64,000 bases of DNA from Breviolum minutum Mf 1.05b.01 (taxonomy: Eukaryota; Sar; Dinophyceae; Suessiales; Symbiodiniaceae). The position numbers and the translations under genes are program-made. Position 1 is the stretch's first letter; each line of letters starts with the position of its first letter. Positions 10,161-20,170 of this stretch are shown one piece after another. The stretch covers positions 42,364 to 106,363 of the forward strand of contig DF240704.1 of assembly GCA_000507305.1 (NCBI GenBank), written 5' to 3'. The notes beneath the pieces were generated by a model. It searched no databases and was not told the origin of the DNA. It saw only the letters and a list, made by a program, of their open reading frames with translations.

Positions 10161-10871
10161 ATGCAAATGTCGCAGCAACAAACCCTATCAAAGGATGATG
10201 ACAGTCCTGGCCTGGGTGGAGACTCTCCATTGACGACATGGGTTTTGACTCCTGGCCTTGTCTTCAACTCTTGTTTTTGAATTGTCCACTTCCCTTGCGA
10301 TGTCTATGGATAGTTGAAGTTGTTTAATGTTGCTTCTCAAACCAAGAAAGTCAGAATGAAGAAGAATACCTACTTTCAGTATGTTATCATATCTATGTTT
10401 GACATAAAATGGCCTTGGTCCATGGTCCACACTCAATTGTTTTGAGAGCATTTCAAGCGAGAATCAGAATACTCGTAAAATCGTGAGCCATGAGCTCTTT
10501 GCCAACTCCGAAGGAACCTCAACAATTCTATCTTCACGGAGGCGGAGGATGAGCTGGATAAGAATGTCCTGCCTGGCTGGTTCGAACCTCTTAGCACCAC
10601 CCATGTAGCAACAGCAATTACAGCTGGTTCCAAGCTTCCAGCAGAACCACAACGACGTTGTCGCAAATGTCAGCCATGTGTGTTCCTATCTTCTCCCACC
10701 GGTTGCCCTCTTGCGCAAGAGTGCGGGTACTGCCACCAGGATCACGCACTGCCCCCGCTCAAACAACGTGTTCGAAAGCGTACCCGTGACAAAACCAAAG
10801 AGAAGCTCTGGGAGATTGTGCATTCACAGCTGGCATTTGACTTTGGCATTTATTGGCATTCATCTTTTTGA
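10161..10871 (+). CDS. Cys-rich C3H-like zinc-binding protein
   Basis: The start exon has ATG at 10161 in a good context (CACGCCATGC) and encodes a low-complexity acidic leader (LSKDDDSPGLGGDS), open to 10280. The last exon (about 10495 to the TGA at 10869-10871) reads EAEDELDKNVLPGWFEP. It is followed by CRKCQPCVFL, GCPLAQECGYCHQDH and a strongly basic tail (RVRKRTRDKTKEKLW). The spacing C-x2-C-x2-C ... C-x5-C-x2-C-x2-H resembles the C3H1-like motif abundant in dinoflagellate predicted proteins, thought to bind RNA. The ~215-bp region between the exons (10281-10494) would be intron. Exact inner boundaries are not fixed. Confidence 0.65.
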
Positions 10872-12133
10872 TGGGCTGTTTTGGTTTTTGTTTTTTCCCA
10901 AGAAGGAAAGACATAGGGACCAAGATAGGTGATCCAAATGGAAGTTCCAGGTCCAGACATGCTAATCGACGATATACAGAGTAGTAGTGCTTTGACCCTT
11001 TCGACCGGGTCCTCCTAGGAGGAGATGCATCACCAGTTGCAGATGGAAGCCCAACGTCATCCCTTCGCCCGGGGTCTGATCCAAGCCTTCCTGCAAGATC
11101 CAGTGAATTTTGTATGGTGAAGGCCATACTTGCTCCGTAAAGCAGAGAGCATTGCCACTCCGAAGCTTAGCTCTTTTTGTATTTTTTTGTCACTTCAGGA
11201 CCTGTCTGTGTCTCCTTTTTCCATGGTCTGAAGTGGCGCCAACAAGCTGGCAGTGGACGCCAGCTTAATAAGCGGCCTTCACACGTTTCCTGTCTATCAT
11301 CTATCAATGATTTTCGGAAATGCCCAGCTACCAACCAGGTCATCAGGACCACCAGGTCATCAGGACCACCAGTCAGTGTAGATTTTCGGTAGGACCAATG
11401 GCAAGTCCAGGAGCTTTGTTCCGTGGCAATGTAGACTGTGGCAATGTCGTTTATTCTTGACCTTGTTTATTCATTGTTGTCGTTGATTGTTTTGGTTATT
11501 TAGATTCAATTTTCATCTAAATATAGTCGGAAAGTCAGGCTGCATCAATTCTAATCCATTGAGCATTGCGACCTGCGCCTGCAACAAGCGAAGCCCTTTC
11601 CTGTCTCCTCCCAGATTGGCAAATGTATCGCCAATTGGTGAACTTGGGAGGCAAGGACCATAGACTCTCTGCAAGGTGCAAAAATGTTGCTTTCTCACGC
11701 AAAGTGCGAATGGCAAGCGCTCCCACTTTCTGACAAGGGATTCAGATGGATTCGTTTTATTCTCAATTGGAGTCGGATCACCATTATATGATTTAGTGAA
11801 TTAGTGGTCGGAGTTATGAGTTGTGAGGATGTGTGAGGTGTGTGCTTCCGAGTTGGCAGACCCTCTCAAATCAGACCTCAAAAGCCCTTGTCCCTGACAA
11901 AAGAAAGCAACTACCCAGACCAGATCGGTGTTCGATGGTGTTCGGTTGTTTGCCAAAAGCAAACAAAGTCATTCTTTGGTACAACAAATGTGGACTGCTA
12001 GCATTTTGGTGCTTTTCTATATGTGCAAAGGAGCAGGGCGTCGTGGACAAGTCATTCCCACATTTGACTCTGGGTTTGTGGCAAATGTTATCAATCAAAA
12101 GGTTTTTCTCAGTATTTCCCAAGCACCTACCAG
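10872..12133. other. Gap with a short tandem repeat
   Basis: A ~17-bp unit (ACCAGGTCATCAGGACC) is repeated about twice at 11333-11375. Open frames at 11833-12130 are present but their coding value is unclear; they may include upstream exons of the LRR-like fragment that follows. Confidence 0.3.
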
Positions 12134-12336
12134 GCGTTGGAGCTTTTGGCAAAGGCGATGCCTCCTACTGTGTCACGAGCTTCTTGGCCGCAAGAGGGTT
12201 TCGCAACCTGACGCAAACTTTCGCACTGAACTGTGCAGCTTGTTGGAATGCTCTGCCAGATCAGGTAGTGCTCCACTTCAAAGACAATGATACCTTCAGT
12301 GACAAGGGGCTTTGTTCCTTGGTCGAGGGACAATGA
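12134..12336 (+). CDS. LRR-like (ribonuclease-inhibitor type) exon pair
   Basis: Exon 12134-12169 follows the acceptor CACCTACCAG and encodes ALELLAKAMPPT. A 95-nt GT-AG intron (12170-12264, phase 0) joins it to 12265-12336, encoding VVLHFKDNDTFSDKGLCSLV before TGA. The joined peptide resembles one RNI-type leucine-rich repeat (xALAxAMPxTVxxLxxxxNxxxDxGL). Upstream repeats may lie at 11833-12075. A single repeat is weak evidence, so the LRR call is tentative. Confidence 0.35.
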
Positions 12337-12597
12337 TACATGCTACAGTCTCATGTGCAGCTTCACCAAGGAAGGGTTAGATTTCACAATTTTGAAAGCC
12401 GCCCAAAGTGTTTTTGCAAGGTACTCTTATAGCAAGTGTCTCGGATTCTGGATGATGGGTCTGTGTGGGTCAGGAGGCTGATAATTGGATAGTTGGCAGT
12501 TGTATCGCCGAACAGGTTTAAAAGCATGAGTTCTTTGATTCATCAATATCTAGGGGAGGCTATGGCTATGTGGAGTCGTGCGAATCTTTATTGGTAG

Positions 12598-13015
12598 TAT
12601 CCCACAATAGTCAAAAATGGGTGAATGCTCACAAGAGAATCGAGGGCATTCATGGGACGTGCAAAAAATGAAAGAAGACCATTTGGAACATCATTCAAAA
12701 TAATGCTAGGCGCAGGTGTGATCATCTCTCTCGAGGATTTGCTCAATCTTTGGCATCTCATAGTGGGGGGCAGAATTTCCATAGCTGCAGCAGATGCCAA
12801 GTTGCAACATATCTCAGATGACATCTCTGTGTTTTGAATTCGAAACTTTGACCCAGGCTTTCCGGGTAGCCTGACTGAACTGAGCCTCAACTTTGATGCC
12901 AACGGCCAATTGTCTGATGTGACGCTGACAGCGCCTCTTTGCTTGCACTATGGCTGTTGTCAGAAAGGGGCAGTATGTGAGGCTGTGCCCAAAAGCATAA
13001 TACAGGGCGTATATA
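12598..13015 (+). pseudogene. Decayed coding fragment with in-frame TGAs
   Basis: One plus frame keeps coding character for ~135 codons but contains TGA at 12622-12624 and 12835-12837. Between them it reads ERRPFGTSFKIMLGAGVIIS and EDLLNLWHLIVGGRISIAAA. After the second TGA it continues without a break in style: DPGFPGSLTELSLNFD and LTAPLCLHYGC. It runs into the TA repeat that borders the mobile element. Both TGAs could derive from TGG by one transition. A 104-codon minus frame overlaps (12588-12902) and is probably a shadow. Family not recognised. Confidence 0.4.
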
Positions 13016-13034
13016 TGTATATATATATATATAT

Positions 13035-13125
13035 GGGTACTGGGTAGTTTCCGGGCCCCATGGGACTGCATTTATTAATTGTACTTGTATGTTTGAGGGT
13101 AGTTACATTTATTTACCCAGTACCC
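13035..13125. mobile_element. Nested 91-bp MITE-like unit
   Basis: GGGTACTGGGTA (13035-13046) is mirrored by its exact reverse complement TACCCAGTACCC (13114-13125). Both sides are flanked by ATATAT. It occupies the left end of the larger element and shares its outer motif. Confidence 0.5.
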
Positions 13126-13251
13126 ATATATACCAAAGACATTCTTAATCATACATGTTTTCATCCATGGCAACCATCACATCTGAAGCATGAACCAACC
13201 AATCTCCAAAGAATGTCAACACATATCCACACACATATCTGCTTTCTTCCA

Positions 13252-13480
13252 AAACCATGAGAGGGTCTCTATTTCCCCTATTGCCCCTAAGGGTGAAGTG
13301 CCAAAACCATGAGAGGGTCCCTATTTTCCCTATTTCCCCTATTTTGGTGGTCCATGTCTTGACAGGATGAATAGACATTGGCCACCAAAATAGGGGAAAT
13401 AGGGGAAATAGGGACCCTCTCATGGTTTTGGCACTTCACCCTTAGGGGAAATAGGGGAAATAGAGACCCTCTCATGGTTT
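13252..13480. repeat. 99-bp foldback (hairpin) repeat
   Basis: Left arm 13252-13350 and right arm 13382-13480 are inverted copies with two mismatches over 99 bp, separated by a 31-nt loop. Each arm contains two copies of a submotif starting AAACCATGAGAGGGTC, followed by TATTTCCCC runs. The DNA or a transcript could form a near-perfect stem. Confidence 0.85.
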
Positions 13481-13524
13481 CCTGCTGCATCTTGACCGAC
13501 TATGGTAACTACAGTAGGGACCTT

Positions 13525-13556
13525 TGCTTATAAGCAACACCCTGTGCTTATAAGCA
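13525..13556. repeat. Duplicated palindrome TGCTTATAAGCA
   Basis: The perfect 12-bp palindrome occurs at 13525-13536 and 13545-13556 at the edge of the AT-rich core. Confidence 0.7.
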
Positions 13557-13620
13557 TGTTCTGGTGGCACATCTTATCAACAAGTCTTTCTTACCATAAC
13601 TTCTTGTATCTTCTAACATG

Positions 13621-15071
13621 AAGTTGCTGAAGCAGCAGCTATTACTTAACAAGTTATAGTGAATTTACCCCATGTGAACTTAAATTATCTTCATCTTGTC
13701 TTTAAGCCAATGCTAATTAAACAACTTCTTATCATTAATACAATATGAATGAAAAATGGTAAAAGAATTTGAATTGACTGTGGAAATAAGACATGAATAT
13801 TATGATTTGAAAATCTCAAAAATTGAACAATAAAAGAAAATGACAGTAATCAATAAACCAAAAAAGAAGCCATTACATTATTTCATGGTAGTAAGCAGCC
13901 CCATGAAATAAACATATGGAAAAACAATGTAAGTAAATCAAAACTTGAAATAAGGAATGAGATTGTATTGGAATTAAAGCCCTTAATAAATAATGAGTAC
14001 TTACTTACAAGTATAAGTAATAATAAGCACTAGTAAATTCACATGTTGCTTCAGCCCCTAATGAACTGTTATATAAAACTATTTCACATTTCTGTATCTT
14101 CTTCCTAATTATTTTTTGGATGTTTTTAATTGTTAATTTTATTTTTATTTATTCTTCATTCTCTTTTTCAATCATTTTTTCTTTCAGTTGTCTTTCTATT
14201 ATCATGTGTTTTGACATTTTTTTTGTTTTTCTTTATACTTTCATTACCATTATTAATTCTATTAAATTCATTTGTTTCAATTCGGTCAAAATTTCATAAT
14301 TAGTTTATTGTAGTTTCATTTTAATTAATAGCAATTCTTAAATAAATTGTCAAATTTTTGAATTTGCAGATAATTACTAAATTAAAGACTAATATATAAT
14401 TGAGGAAAATGTTAAGAATAATTGAAAATAATGAATGTAATGGGTTTTAAATTTGAAATATGATTTATTTACATTGTTTTCAATTAATGATAATAGGTTT
14501 TTTAAATTAACATTGTTTTTTCTTATCATAAGGGCTGAAGCAACATTGATTTATAAGGCTGTAATTGTAAGAAACTTAATAAATCAACCAGCCCCAATGA
14601 TAATAAGAAAGATTGAAACAATGTAAGTAAATCAATTACTAGTATTTACCTCATGTGAAATAATTTATCATAACAATTTGTATTTACTTACATTAATAGC
14701 GAATACATTTTTCACTTTCAATGTAGCAAAATTTTCATTTTTGAACGTAGATGTTTTCAGTAGAGTCAACTTGTTTGTTTCACATTTTCAATATGTTCAA
14801 TCACTTAATATTAACAACATTATTACAAATTAAATGGTAACACTTAATCAAACAACTTTTATTCATTTTTACAAAAAAGTCAAGTAAAAATCTATTAACA
14901 CAACCATTCATCTTTCATCATTATTATCATTAATACAATAAGCAGTTCATTGATTTATCATTACTAATACTTCAAGTTTCTTTATTAAGGGCTGAAGCAA
15001 CATTGATTTATTCAAATTAAATCATCTTCATCTTGTCTTACTTACCCTAACAAGTTGCTGAAGCAGCAGCT
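13621..15071. repeat. Modular repeats inside the AT-rich core
   Basis: AAGTTGCTGAAGCAGCAGCT occurs at 13621-13640 and 15052-15071, bracketing the core as direct repeats. A 25-bp sequence beginning AAGGGCTGAAGCAACATTGA occurs at 14530-14554 and 14987-15011, and an inverted partial copy lies at 14044-14059. ATCTTCATCTTGTCTT follows the left bracket and precedes the right one. An 11-bp stem TTATTTCATGG/CCATGAAATAA lies at 13878-13911. Confidence 0.7.
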
Positions 15072-15100
15072 CCATGGGGCCCGGAAATCGCCCCGATCCC

Positions 15101-15805
15101 ATATATATATATAGATATGCAATGTACATGTGTGTATAATGTATAATATATGATATAGTTCTATCATTTATAATATAGTCTTATAGAGTGTATATATGTA
15201 CACTACTGTATAGAATTAGGGCTTGTGCCAACTGTTTTTGAATAGGGAGTAATATACCACAACCGCCTAGCTCGTGTGCCGCTTGGCTACCTTGAAGTGT
15301 GTCAACCCTGTCACGGAGGCTGGCTGCTTGGCTGCGTAGCACTGGCAACGCAATCCAGAAGCTCTTTGGCAACGAAAACACTGCGGCTCAAGTAAAGATC
15401 TTGAACTCATGGGGGACACCGTTGATTTTTGCAATGGACCTAACACGACCAGATATGACCTAACATTGGAAGAATTTCAGGTCATCTTGCCATTGACTGT
15501 TGAGCAAAGTTATTTAGCTTATTTAGCTTTTTGAACAGAATCCCAGATCACAATGTAGATGAAGCACCCGAGACCAAAGGACGAAACCGTTTCAGATTAA
15601 TCCATTTTGAACCAGAGATGTGTTCATTCCAGCCTAGCCATTCATGTCAGAATGTATAATTGAATAAAGGCATTGGGAAAAGCAAGGCACTTCAAAAGGT
15701 TTGGATCTGGAGTTGCAGGTTGTTTTCTGATTTCTGGAGCTTGGGACCTGGATCCTCTTTGGAGATTTCTCAAAGCCGGAACAAAATGGCAGGTTGCAGT
15801 TTATT
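15101..15805. other. Gap, TA-rich then ordinary
   Basis: 15095-15200 is TA-rich simple sequence next to the mobile element. The rest to 15805 shows no supported exon. Confidence 0.3.
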
Positions 15806-15898
15806 GGCAATAGCAGTCCACAAATCACGAAGGGTGGCCTACATGACCTTTGCGCTGCCCTACCCAAGATGAAGCAGTTGCGGCCGCTGTACTGCTAA
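15806..15898 (+). CDS. LRR-like exon fragment
   Basis: The frame reads GGLHDLCAALPKMKQLRPLYC before TAA at 15896-15898. The pattern G-L-x-x-L-C-x-A-L-P-x-M-x-x-L-x-x-L resembles an RNI-type leucine-rich repeat. It lies ~3.5 kb downstream of the other LRR-like pair, on the other side of the mobile element. Confidence 0.3.
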   Translation, partial: GNSSPQITKGGLHDLCAALPKMKQLRPLYC

Positions 15899-16122
15899 GG
15901 AAGTGCAACAATGTTGGGAAATCAAGAAAATGTGTGGAGATATTCCTCATGCACAGCAACATCAACACATTTTGTGCACAGCCAAAAGGGAGAAACAGAA
16001 TGGATCATTTGACACCTGTTACCTAATGACCTAATGAATTGGCTGTCAAAGGCACAGTCCATTAAATATAAGGATTTTTGCTGAATATATATAGATGAAT
16101 ATAGGCAATTTCCTGCATTCAT

Positions 16123-16404
16123 TCTCGATTGCTGGATAAGCACTCGAAAGAGGCACCCAAATGGAGATGTTTCGAAGCCCACAACGCCTCAGTAGGAGCA
16201 TCTTTAAATGGTGTAGTTATGAATTGCCAGTTGGATTGAGGGACGACCTGGGGGATTGTCTCATTTGGAGCCCCGGAGAAGCTACTTCTATTGGCCATGA
16301 GGTTGGAATTCCAGTCGAGTGATGCTGCAGATGTCCCTGGAGAGTTCGTCACAAAGCAGGAAGAATTCGTGGTCTTTGTGCCGACCAACAAGTCACAGGC
16401 GTGA
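16123..16404 (+). pseudogene. Coding frame with one internal TGA
   Basis: One frame is coding-like on both sides of a TGA at 16237-16239: LLDKHSKEAPKWRCFEAH ... NGVVMNCQ before it, WGIVSFGAPEKLLLLAMRLE and EFVTKQEEFVVFVPTNKSQA after it, then a final TGA at 16402-16404. No intron of reasonable size removes the internal stop. It may be a decayed gene, a sequencing error, or a read-through codon. Family not recognised. Confidence 0.45.
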
Positions 16405-16428
16405 TTCGTTTGGGCAGCATGCCACAAT

Positions 16429-17127
16429 TCATGGCACGCAGAGCTGAAAAAGCAATGTGTGCAATGCCCCTACTGTATCACTGATGTGCTCGTGCCGGCT
16501 TGCCAGAGCTATATTTTCTCTTTTCATCTGTTCCAGGGCAGCTTCTGAAACGCTTGAAATGGCAGTCCATGGTTCCAAGTGCTTTTCGGCACAAGCAATG
16601 ACTCTTCCTTCTACTGTAATTATATATAGATCTAACCAGCATGAACTATGAACTCTTAACCTGCCAGATAATTGCATATTGCCGGAGTCTTGGTCTCTGG
16701 AGCTCTTGTCCATGCTGACAATCTCACAAAGTTGGGATTTCCTCGACGCCGAACGACGAAGAAAAAGGATGACATGTAGGGCTTTCTGTTAGGAGCAAGA
16801 CTCACGGATCAAGGTGAGCTTTGCATCCACAAACTGCACCAGAATGCATGGCTCCACTCTGGACCTTAAAGTCAGTTTCAAGGGCTGCCTTTGAGCTGTA
16901 CAAGAAAGTCCAATGCTTTGGCATGTTGGGGAACGCACTTCACCCTCTTTGGGACTGATCCAAAATATGGCCATGCTATGCCACAACATTTTAGAAGAAA
17001 TCCAAGATTGGTGATTGAAACATATTGAACTGCTGCCATGAGGTTTGGACTTCCTGCACTGGGCAACTGCCCTGAGGCAAGACTTGTGCCAGTCTGGGTA
17101 GTCGGAGGGTGTTGGTGTTAAGAACAC
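16429..17127 (-). CDS. Minus-strand gene, unknown function
   Basis: The 3' exon (stop at 16429-16431) reads PWTAISSVSEAALEQMKREN then HISDTVGALHTLLFQ, with strong coding codon use. Upstream minus-strand pieces read PCILVQFVDAKLTLIRES (about 16800-16870) and TPTPSDYPDWHKSCLRAVAQ (about 17060-17120). These are probably three exons, but I could not phase the introns. The gene converges on the plus-strand frame that ends at 16404. Confidence 0.45.
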
Positions 17128-17690
17128 ATTCGTTCCATTTACTGCAGATCAGTTTCAGTAAGTTTAGGTCAGTTTATAGACCTTTAGTAGTCTTGACACC
17201 GTGATTGTTTATCATCTAGTGCCTGTGCAGCAGAAACATGGTTTGCTGAATCAAACATTCTCAAATCAGCTCGTCAGGATGCGTGGCTGAGAAACAAGAA
17301 CATACTCTTGTCATCTCTTGTCAATGCGGATACATCAGTTTGATCATTTCTATACTGTAAACATTTTCAATAGTAGTGGCATGGCAGGTTTTCCAAACTC
17401 AAATTCGATGGTTGTTTTTGAAGAGGCCATTCCCGCTCCCACTTCGTCCCGTTTAGCGCAGTTTGAGATTCACCAGATCTTTTCCCCCCAATAGCGACAA
17501 GCTTGGGGTGCTACATGGATAGGGAGGTCGGGGGCGGCGCATGCACCAGGAAAGTTTTCACCCAGGATGTCTTGGTCTTGTCTCTGTCTTGTCTCGGTGT
17601 TGCTTCGGTGATGTCTCGGTGGGCGGACAATCGCTTGTACACATCAAAGTTGTTCGCTTACGCACAGTCAAAAAAATCGCCTGTACGCTG
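17128..17690. other. Gap, nothing supported
   Basis: No convincing exon. GTCTTGGTCTTG/GATGTCTCGG-type sequence at 17572-17625 already resembles the minisatellite found further downstream. Confidence 0.3.
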
Positions 17691-17699
17691 GGGCAAGTT

Positions 17700-18055
17700 T
17701 TGGCTCAATGAAGCGCCCAGCCGCAATGAAGCGCCCAGCCCCCAAACTAGCCCCCGATTCCTTCCTCCCACCCAAACCCTAAAGAGTAGTTCCTTTGCCC
17801 CAAAACCTAAAGGAAAACACCCCCACACTCCCATCCCCAAGCCTGTGATGGTCCCCTGGTCCCAGCCCCAAAGCGTACACTCCCTAAACTCATTTTTAAA
17901 GCTTTTTGCCCCACTCCCCAAGCCCTGCCCCTAAAGTCCCGTCCCGTTGTCTCAGCCCCAAAACCTAAAAGTAGTCCTCAAGCCCCCCAAAGCCCCGCCC
18001 CCCCTCAAGCCCCCAATTCTTCTTGTCCCAGCCCCATCAACCCTAAAGGTGTTCC
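17700..18055. repeat. C-rich degenerate repeat with CCCTAAA units
   Basis: The block is made of irregular CCCCAAAACCTAAAG, CCCCAAG and CCCTAAA units on the plus strand. CCCTAAA, the complement of the plant/dinoflagellate-type telomere unit TTTAGGG, occurs several times but never in a regular array. A tandem pair of CAATGAAGCGCCCAGCC lies at 17705-17739. The open frame at 17503-17934 is a by-product of the composition. Confidence 0.6.
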
Positions 18056-18059
18056 CATG

Positions 18060-18640
18060 TTGTCCCACCCATGAAGCCATCCACGCGTACAAGTGATCGC
18101 ATTCCATGTGTACAAGTGATGTCTGATGTGTACAAGTGATCGCAGTTCATATGCGTCAGTGATGTGGGTGCCTGTCTGGTGCCTGTCTGGGTCCTGTTTC
18201 TGTGGTGTCTCAGTGTTGTCACCGAGATGTCTTGGTGATGTTGTTGTGATGTCTCGGATATGTTTTCGGTTTTGCCACGGTGGTGTCCCACAGATGTTTC
18301 GGTGGTGTCTCGGGCCTCAATGATGTGTCAGTGATGTCTTGGTGATGCTTTTCGTGATGTCTCGGATATGTTTTGTATGTGTTTCATGGATGTTTTGGTC
18401 ATATCTCGGAGATGTTTCGGTGCTTCTTTGGTGATGTGTCAAGATGTTTTCGGCATGTGTTGGCGATGTTTTGGTGATCTTTAAATGATGTGTTGGTGAT
18501 GTCTCGGGCGTGTCTCGGGGATGTCTAGGTGATGCGTGGTGATTTTGTTGTGGTGTTTTTGTGATATGTGGGTGATGCCTTGGTGATGTTTTGGCGATGA
18601 TGTTATGATGTGTTGGTGATGAACATCCATGAACATTTTC
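18060..18640. repeat. Degenerate GATGTC(T)CGGT minisatellite
   Basis: Dozens of variant copies of GATGTCTCGGT, GATGTTTTGGT and GATGTGTTGGT follow each other for ~550 bp, preceded by a short TGTACAAGTGATCGCATTCC repeat at 18090-18145. The variants are diverged, so the array is old. Confidence 0.75.
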
Positions 18641-19473
18641 TTCAGTGGGTTTCTAAGTAAGAAGAGTGGCTGTTCGATGTGTCTTTGCTATTGGGGTCGT
18701 ATGCTGGGCTACTTGGAGATTTCACCAGATTCTTTTTTTTTTTGGTTCTTCTAATTCTGGAGATCCAGGGAAATAATCGATTTCATATTTTCAATTATTT
18801 TCATGCATCTTGGGGTACCCAATATGTTTTCAGAAACCAAAGTAGCTGAGACTCACCCCAAGCCAGGTGCCTCAATGGCGGGAGTGCTTGCCTCAATTTC
18901 CCGGTGAGAAAAATGTGACAGCCATAGTCAAGCGGTCAGGGGAAACTGAATATGAGAGGTTCTGAGATGTTCTGATCGGGACGATCCTCCTTTCTTCCCT
19001 TTTGAAATTGATTGTTAGGGATTGAGAGACTCAGAGTTGCTGCAAAGGCTTTTGCAGACCATCAATACAGGAGCTGAGGCAGTGGGTGCATGCCCTCAGG
19101 CTGAGGAATCAAGGTTTTGAGCAGAAGCCAGGAGTTTAAGAGCTTTAGCCAAGTCATTTACAGTAATCCAGAGTCGTTTCATATCACTTTCCTGTTCTGC
19201 TCACTCATGGTGCTACTTGTAATACAGTTGGCAAGCCCTACCGTCATGTACAGGCACATTCAATCCTGGGATGATCATTGGAAATGGAATGAAATGGAAG
19301 CTGTTTGAATTTGCAAAGATTCAGAGTTCCATAGAGAACCTATGGTCACCTATCAGGTTCATTTTTAAGATACACAACAACTTAAGAAAATCTGCGCGAA
19401 TGATGATTGGCAGGCTTTTAAGTCTGGGGACTTTTCCACAGCCAAGGCTGGCTGAATGAGTGTTTGGGATGAG
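18641..19473. other. Gap, nothing supported
   Basis: No frame with convincing codon use or splice context. Confidence 0.3.
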
Positions 19474-19637
19474 GAATCTGGGTGGCAAACAGTTTGCAGA
19501 CGGGGTTGTCTTCTTTGTGCAAAAGCATCGAAACGCAACAGTGTTCCCTTCCAACTCTTGTGCGGCAAGAGGTGCTTCTTGCGGATGCTGCAGCGACCGC
19601 CACTCGAGATGAGCGGCAGGTCTGGATCCATGCCTGA
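19474..19637 (+). CDS. Single coding exon, unknown protein
   Basis: After GGGATGAG the frame reads WVANSLQTGLSSLCKSIETQ and LVRQEVLLADAAATATRDER, then meets TGA at 19635-19637. A GT donor follows CGGCAG at about 19618, so the stop may be intronic. The composition is helical. Other frames over the same bases are also open, which lowers confidence. Confidence 0.35.
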
Positions 19638-20170
19638 AAATCAGCTAATGACTTTTCCATGACGCTAGCATAAGAATGATCAGATTGAATTTTTCAAATT
19701 CAACGTTGTATACAAATCTTACATAGACTGTAAACCTTGGCCCAAACCTATAAGCCGCCTCTTATCATTGTTCAGATTTGGGGGCCAGATCGTCTCAGAA
19801 TTTTGCCTTGTTTGGGAGCATTGCGACTTGTTCAATACAGTCTTTATAGCTGTCGGTTCTCCTTGGCCGGCAGGCTTTTTCGTGTTCATTGGGCATTTCT
19901 GCTTTGTATCGAGCTCTGGCATATGCTTATTGCTCCCATTTGCACGAGGACAAGAGGATCATGAGGTGCCTCTTGTGAATCATGTGACTCGTGCGCATCG
20001 TTGTGGAACTCTTATTCAAATTCGGATGTTCAAACATCTATCGTTTGCTCTCTCTGGAATTCTTGGCGGACTCAAACTTTCAATATTTGTGGGCTTACAA
20101 TGAATGACACAGGTGGCTAGTGGGCCATATAAGCCCAATGTTGAGGAAATGCTTCAGATGAGCAGCGTTT

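Larger units (their letters stand above)
13035..15100. mobile_element. ~2.07-kb AT-rich element with terminal inverted repeats
   Basis: The left end (13035-13063) begins GGGTACTGGGTAG and continues TTTCCGGGCCCCATGG (13048-13063). The right end (15072-15100) starts with the exact reverse complement CCATGGGGCCCGGAAA (15072-15087) and finishes GATCCC. The outer 13 bases match imperfectly, and both ends abut (TA)n, suggesting TA target sites. The interior from ~13500 is far more AT-rich than its surroundings and has no open frame above 60 codons, so there is no transposase. It is composed of repeated modules. I infer a non-autonomous DNA transposon or composite of nested ones. Confidence 0.55.

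Noticed and set aside
13500..15070. AT-rich core as an inserted organelle DNA
   Set aside because: No mitochondrial or plastid reading frame is recognisable, and the sequence is made of short repeated modules framed by inverted termini.
17503..17934. 143-codon ORF over the C-rich block
   Set aside because: Its Pro/Lys/Ser-rich translation follows from the CCCCAAA-type repeat.
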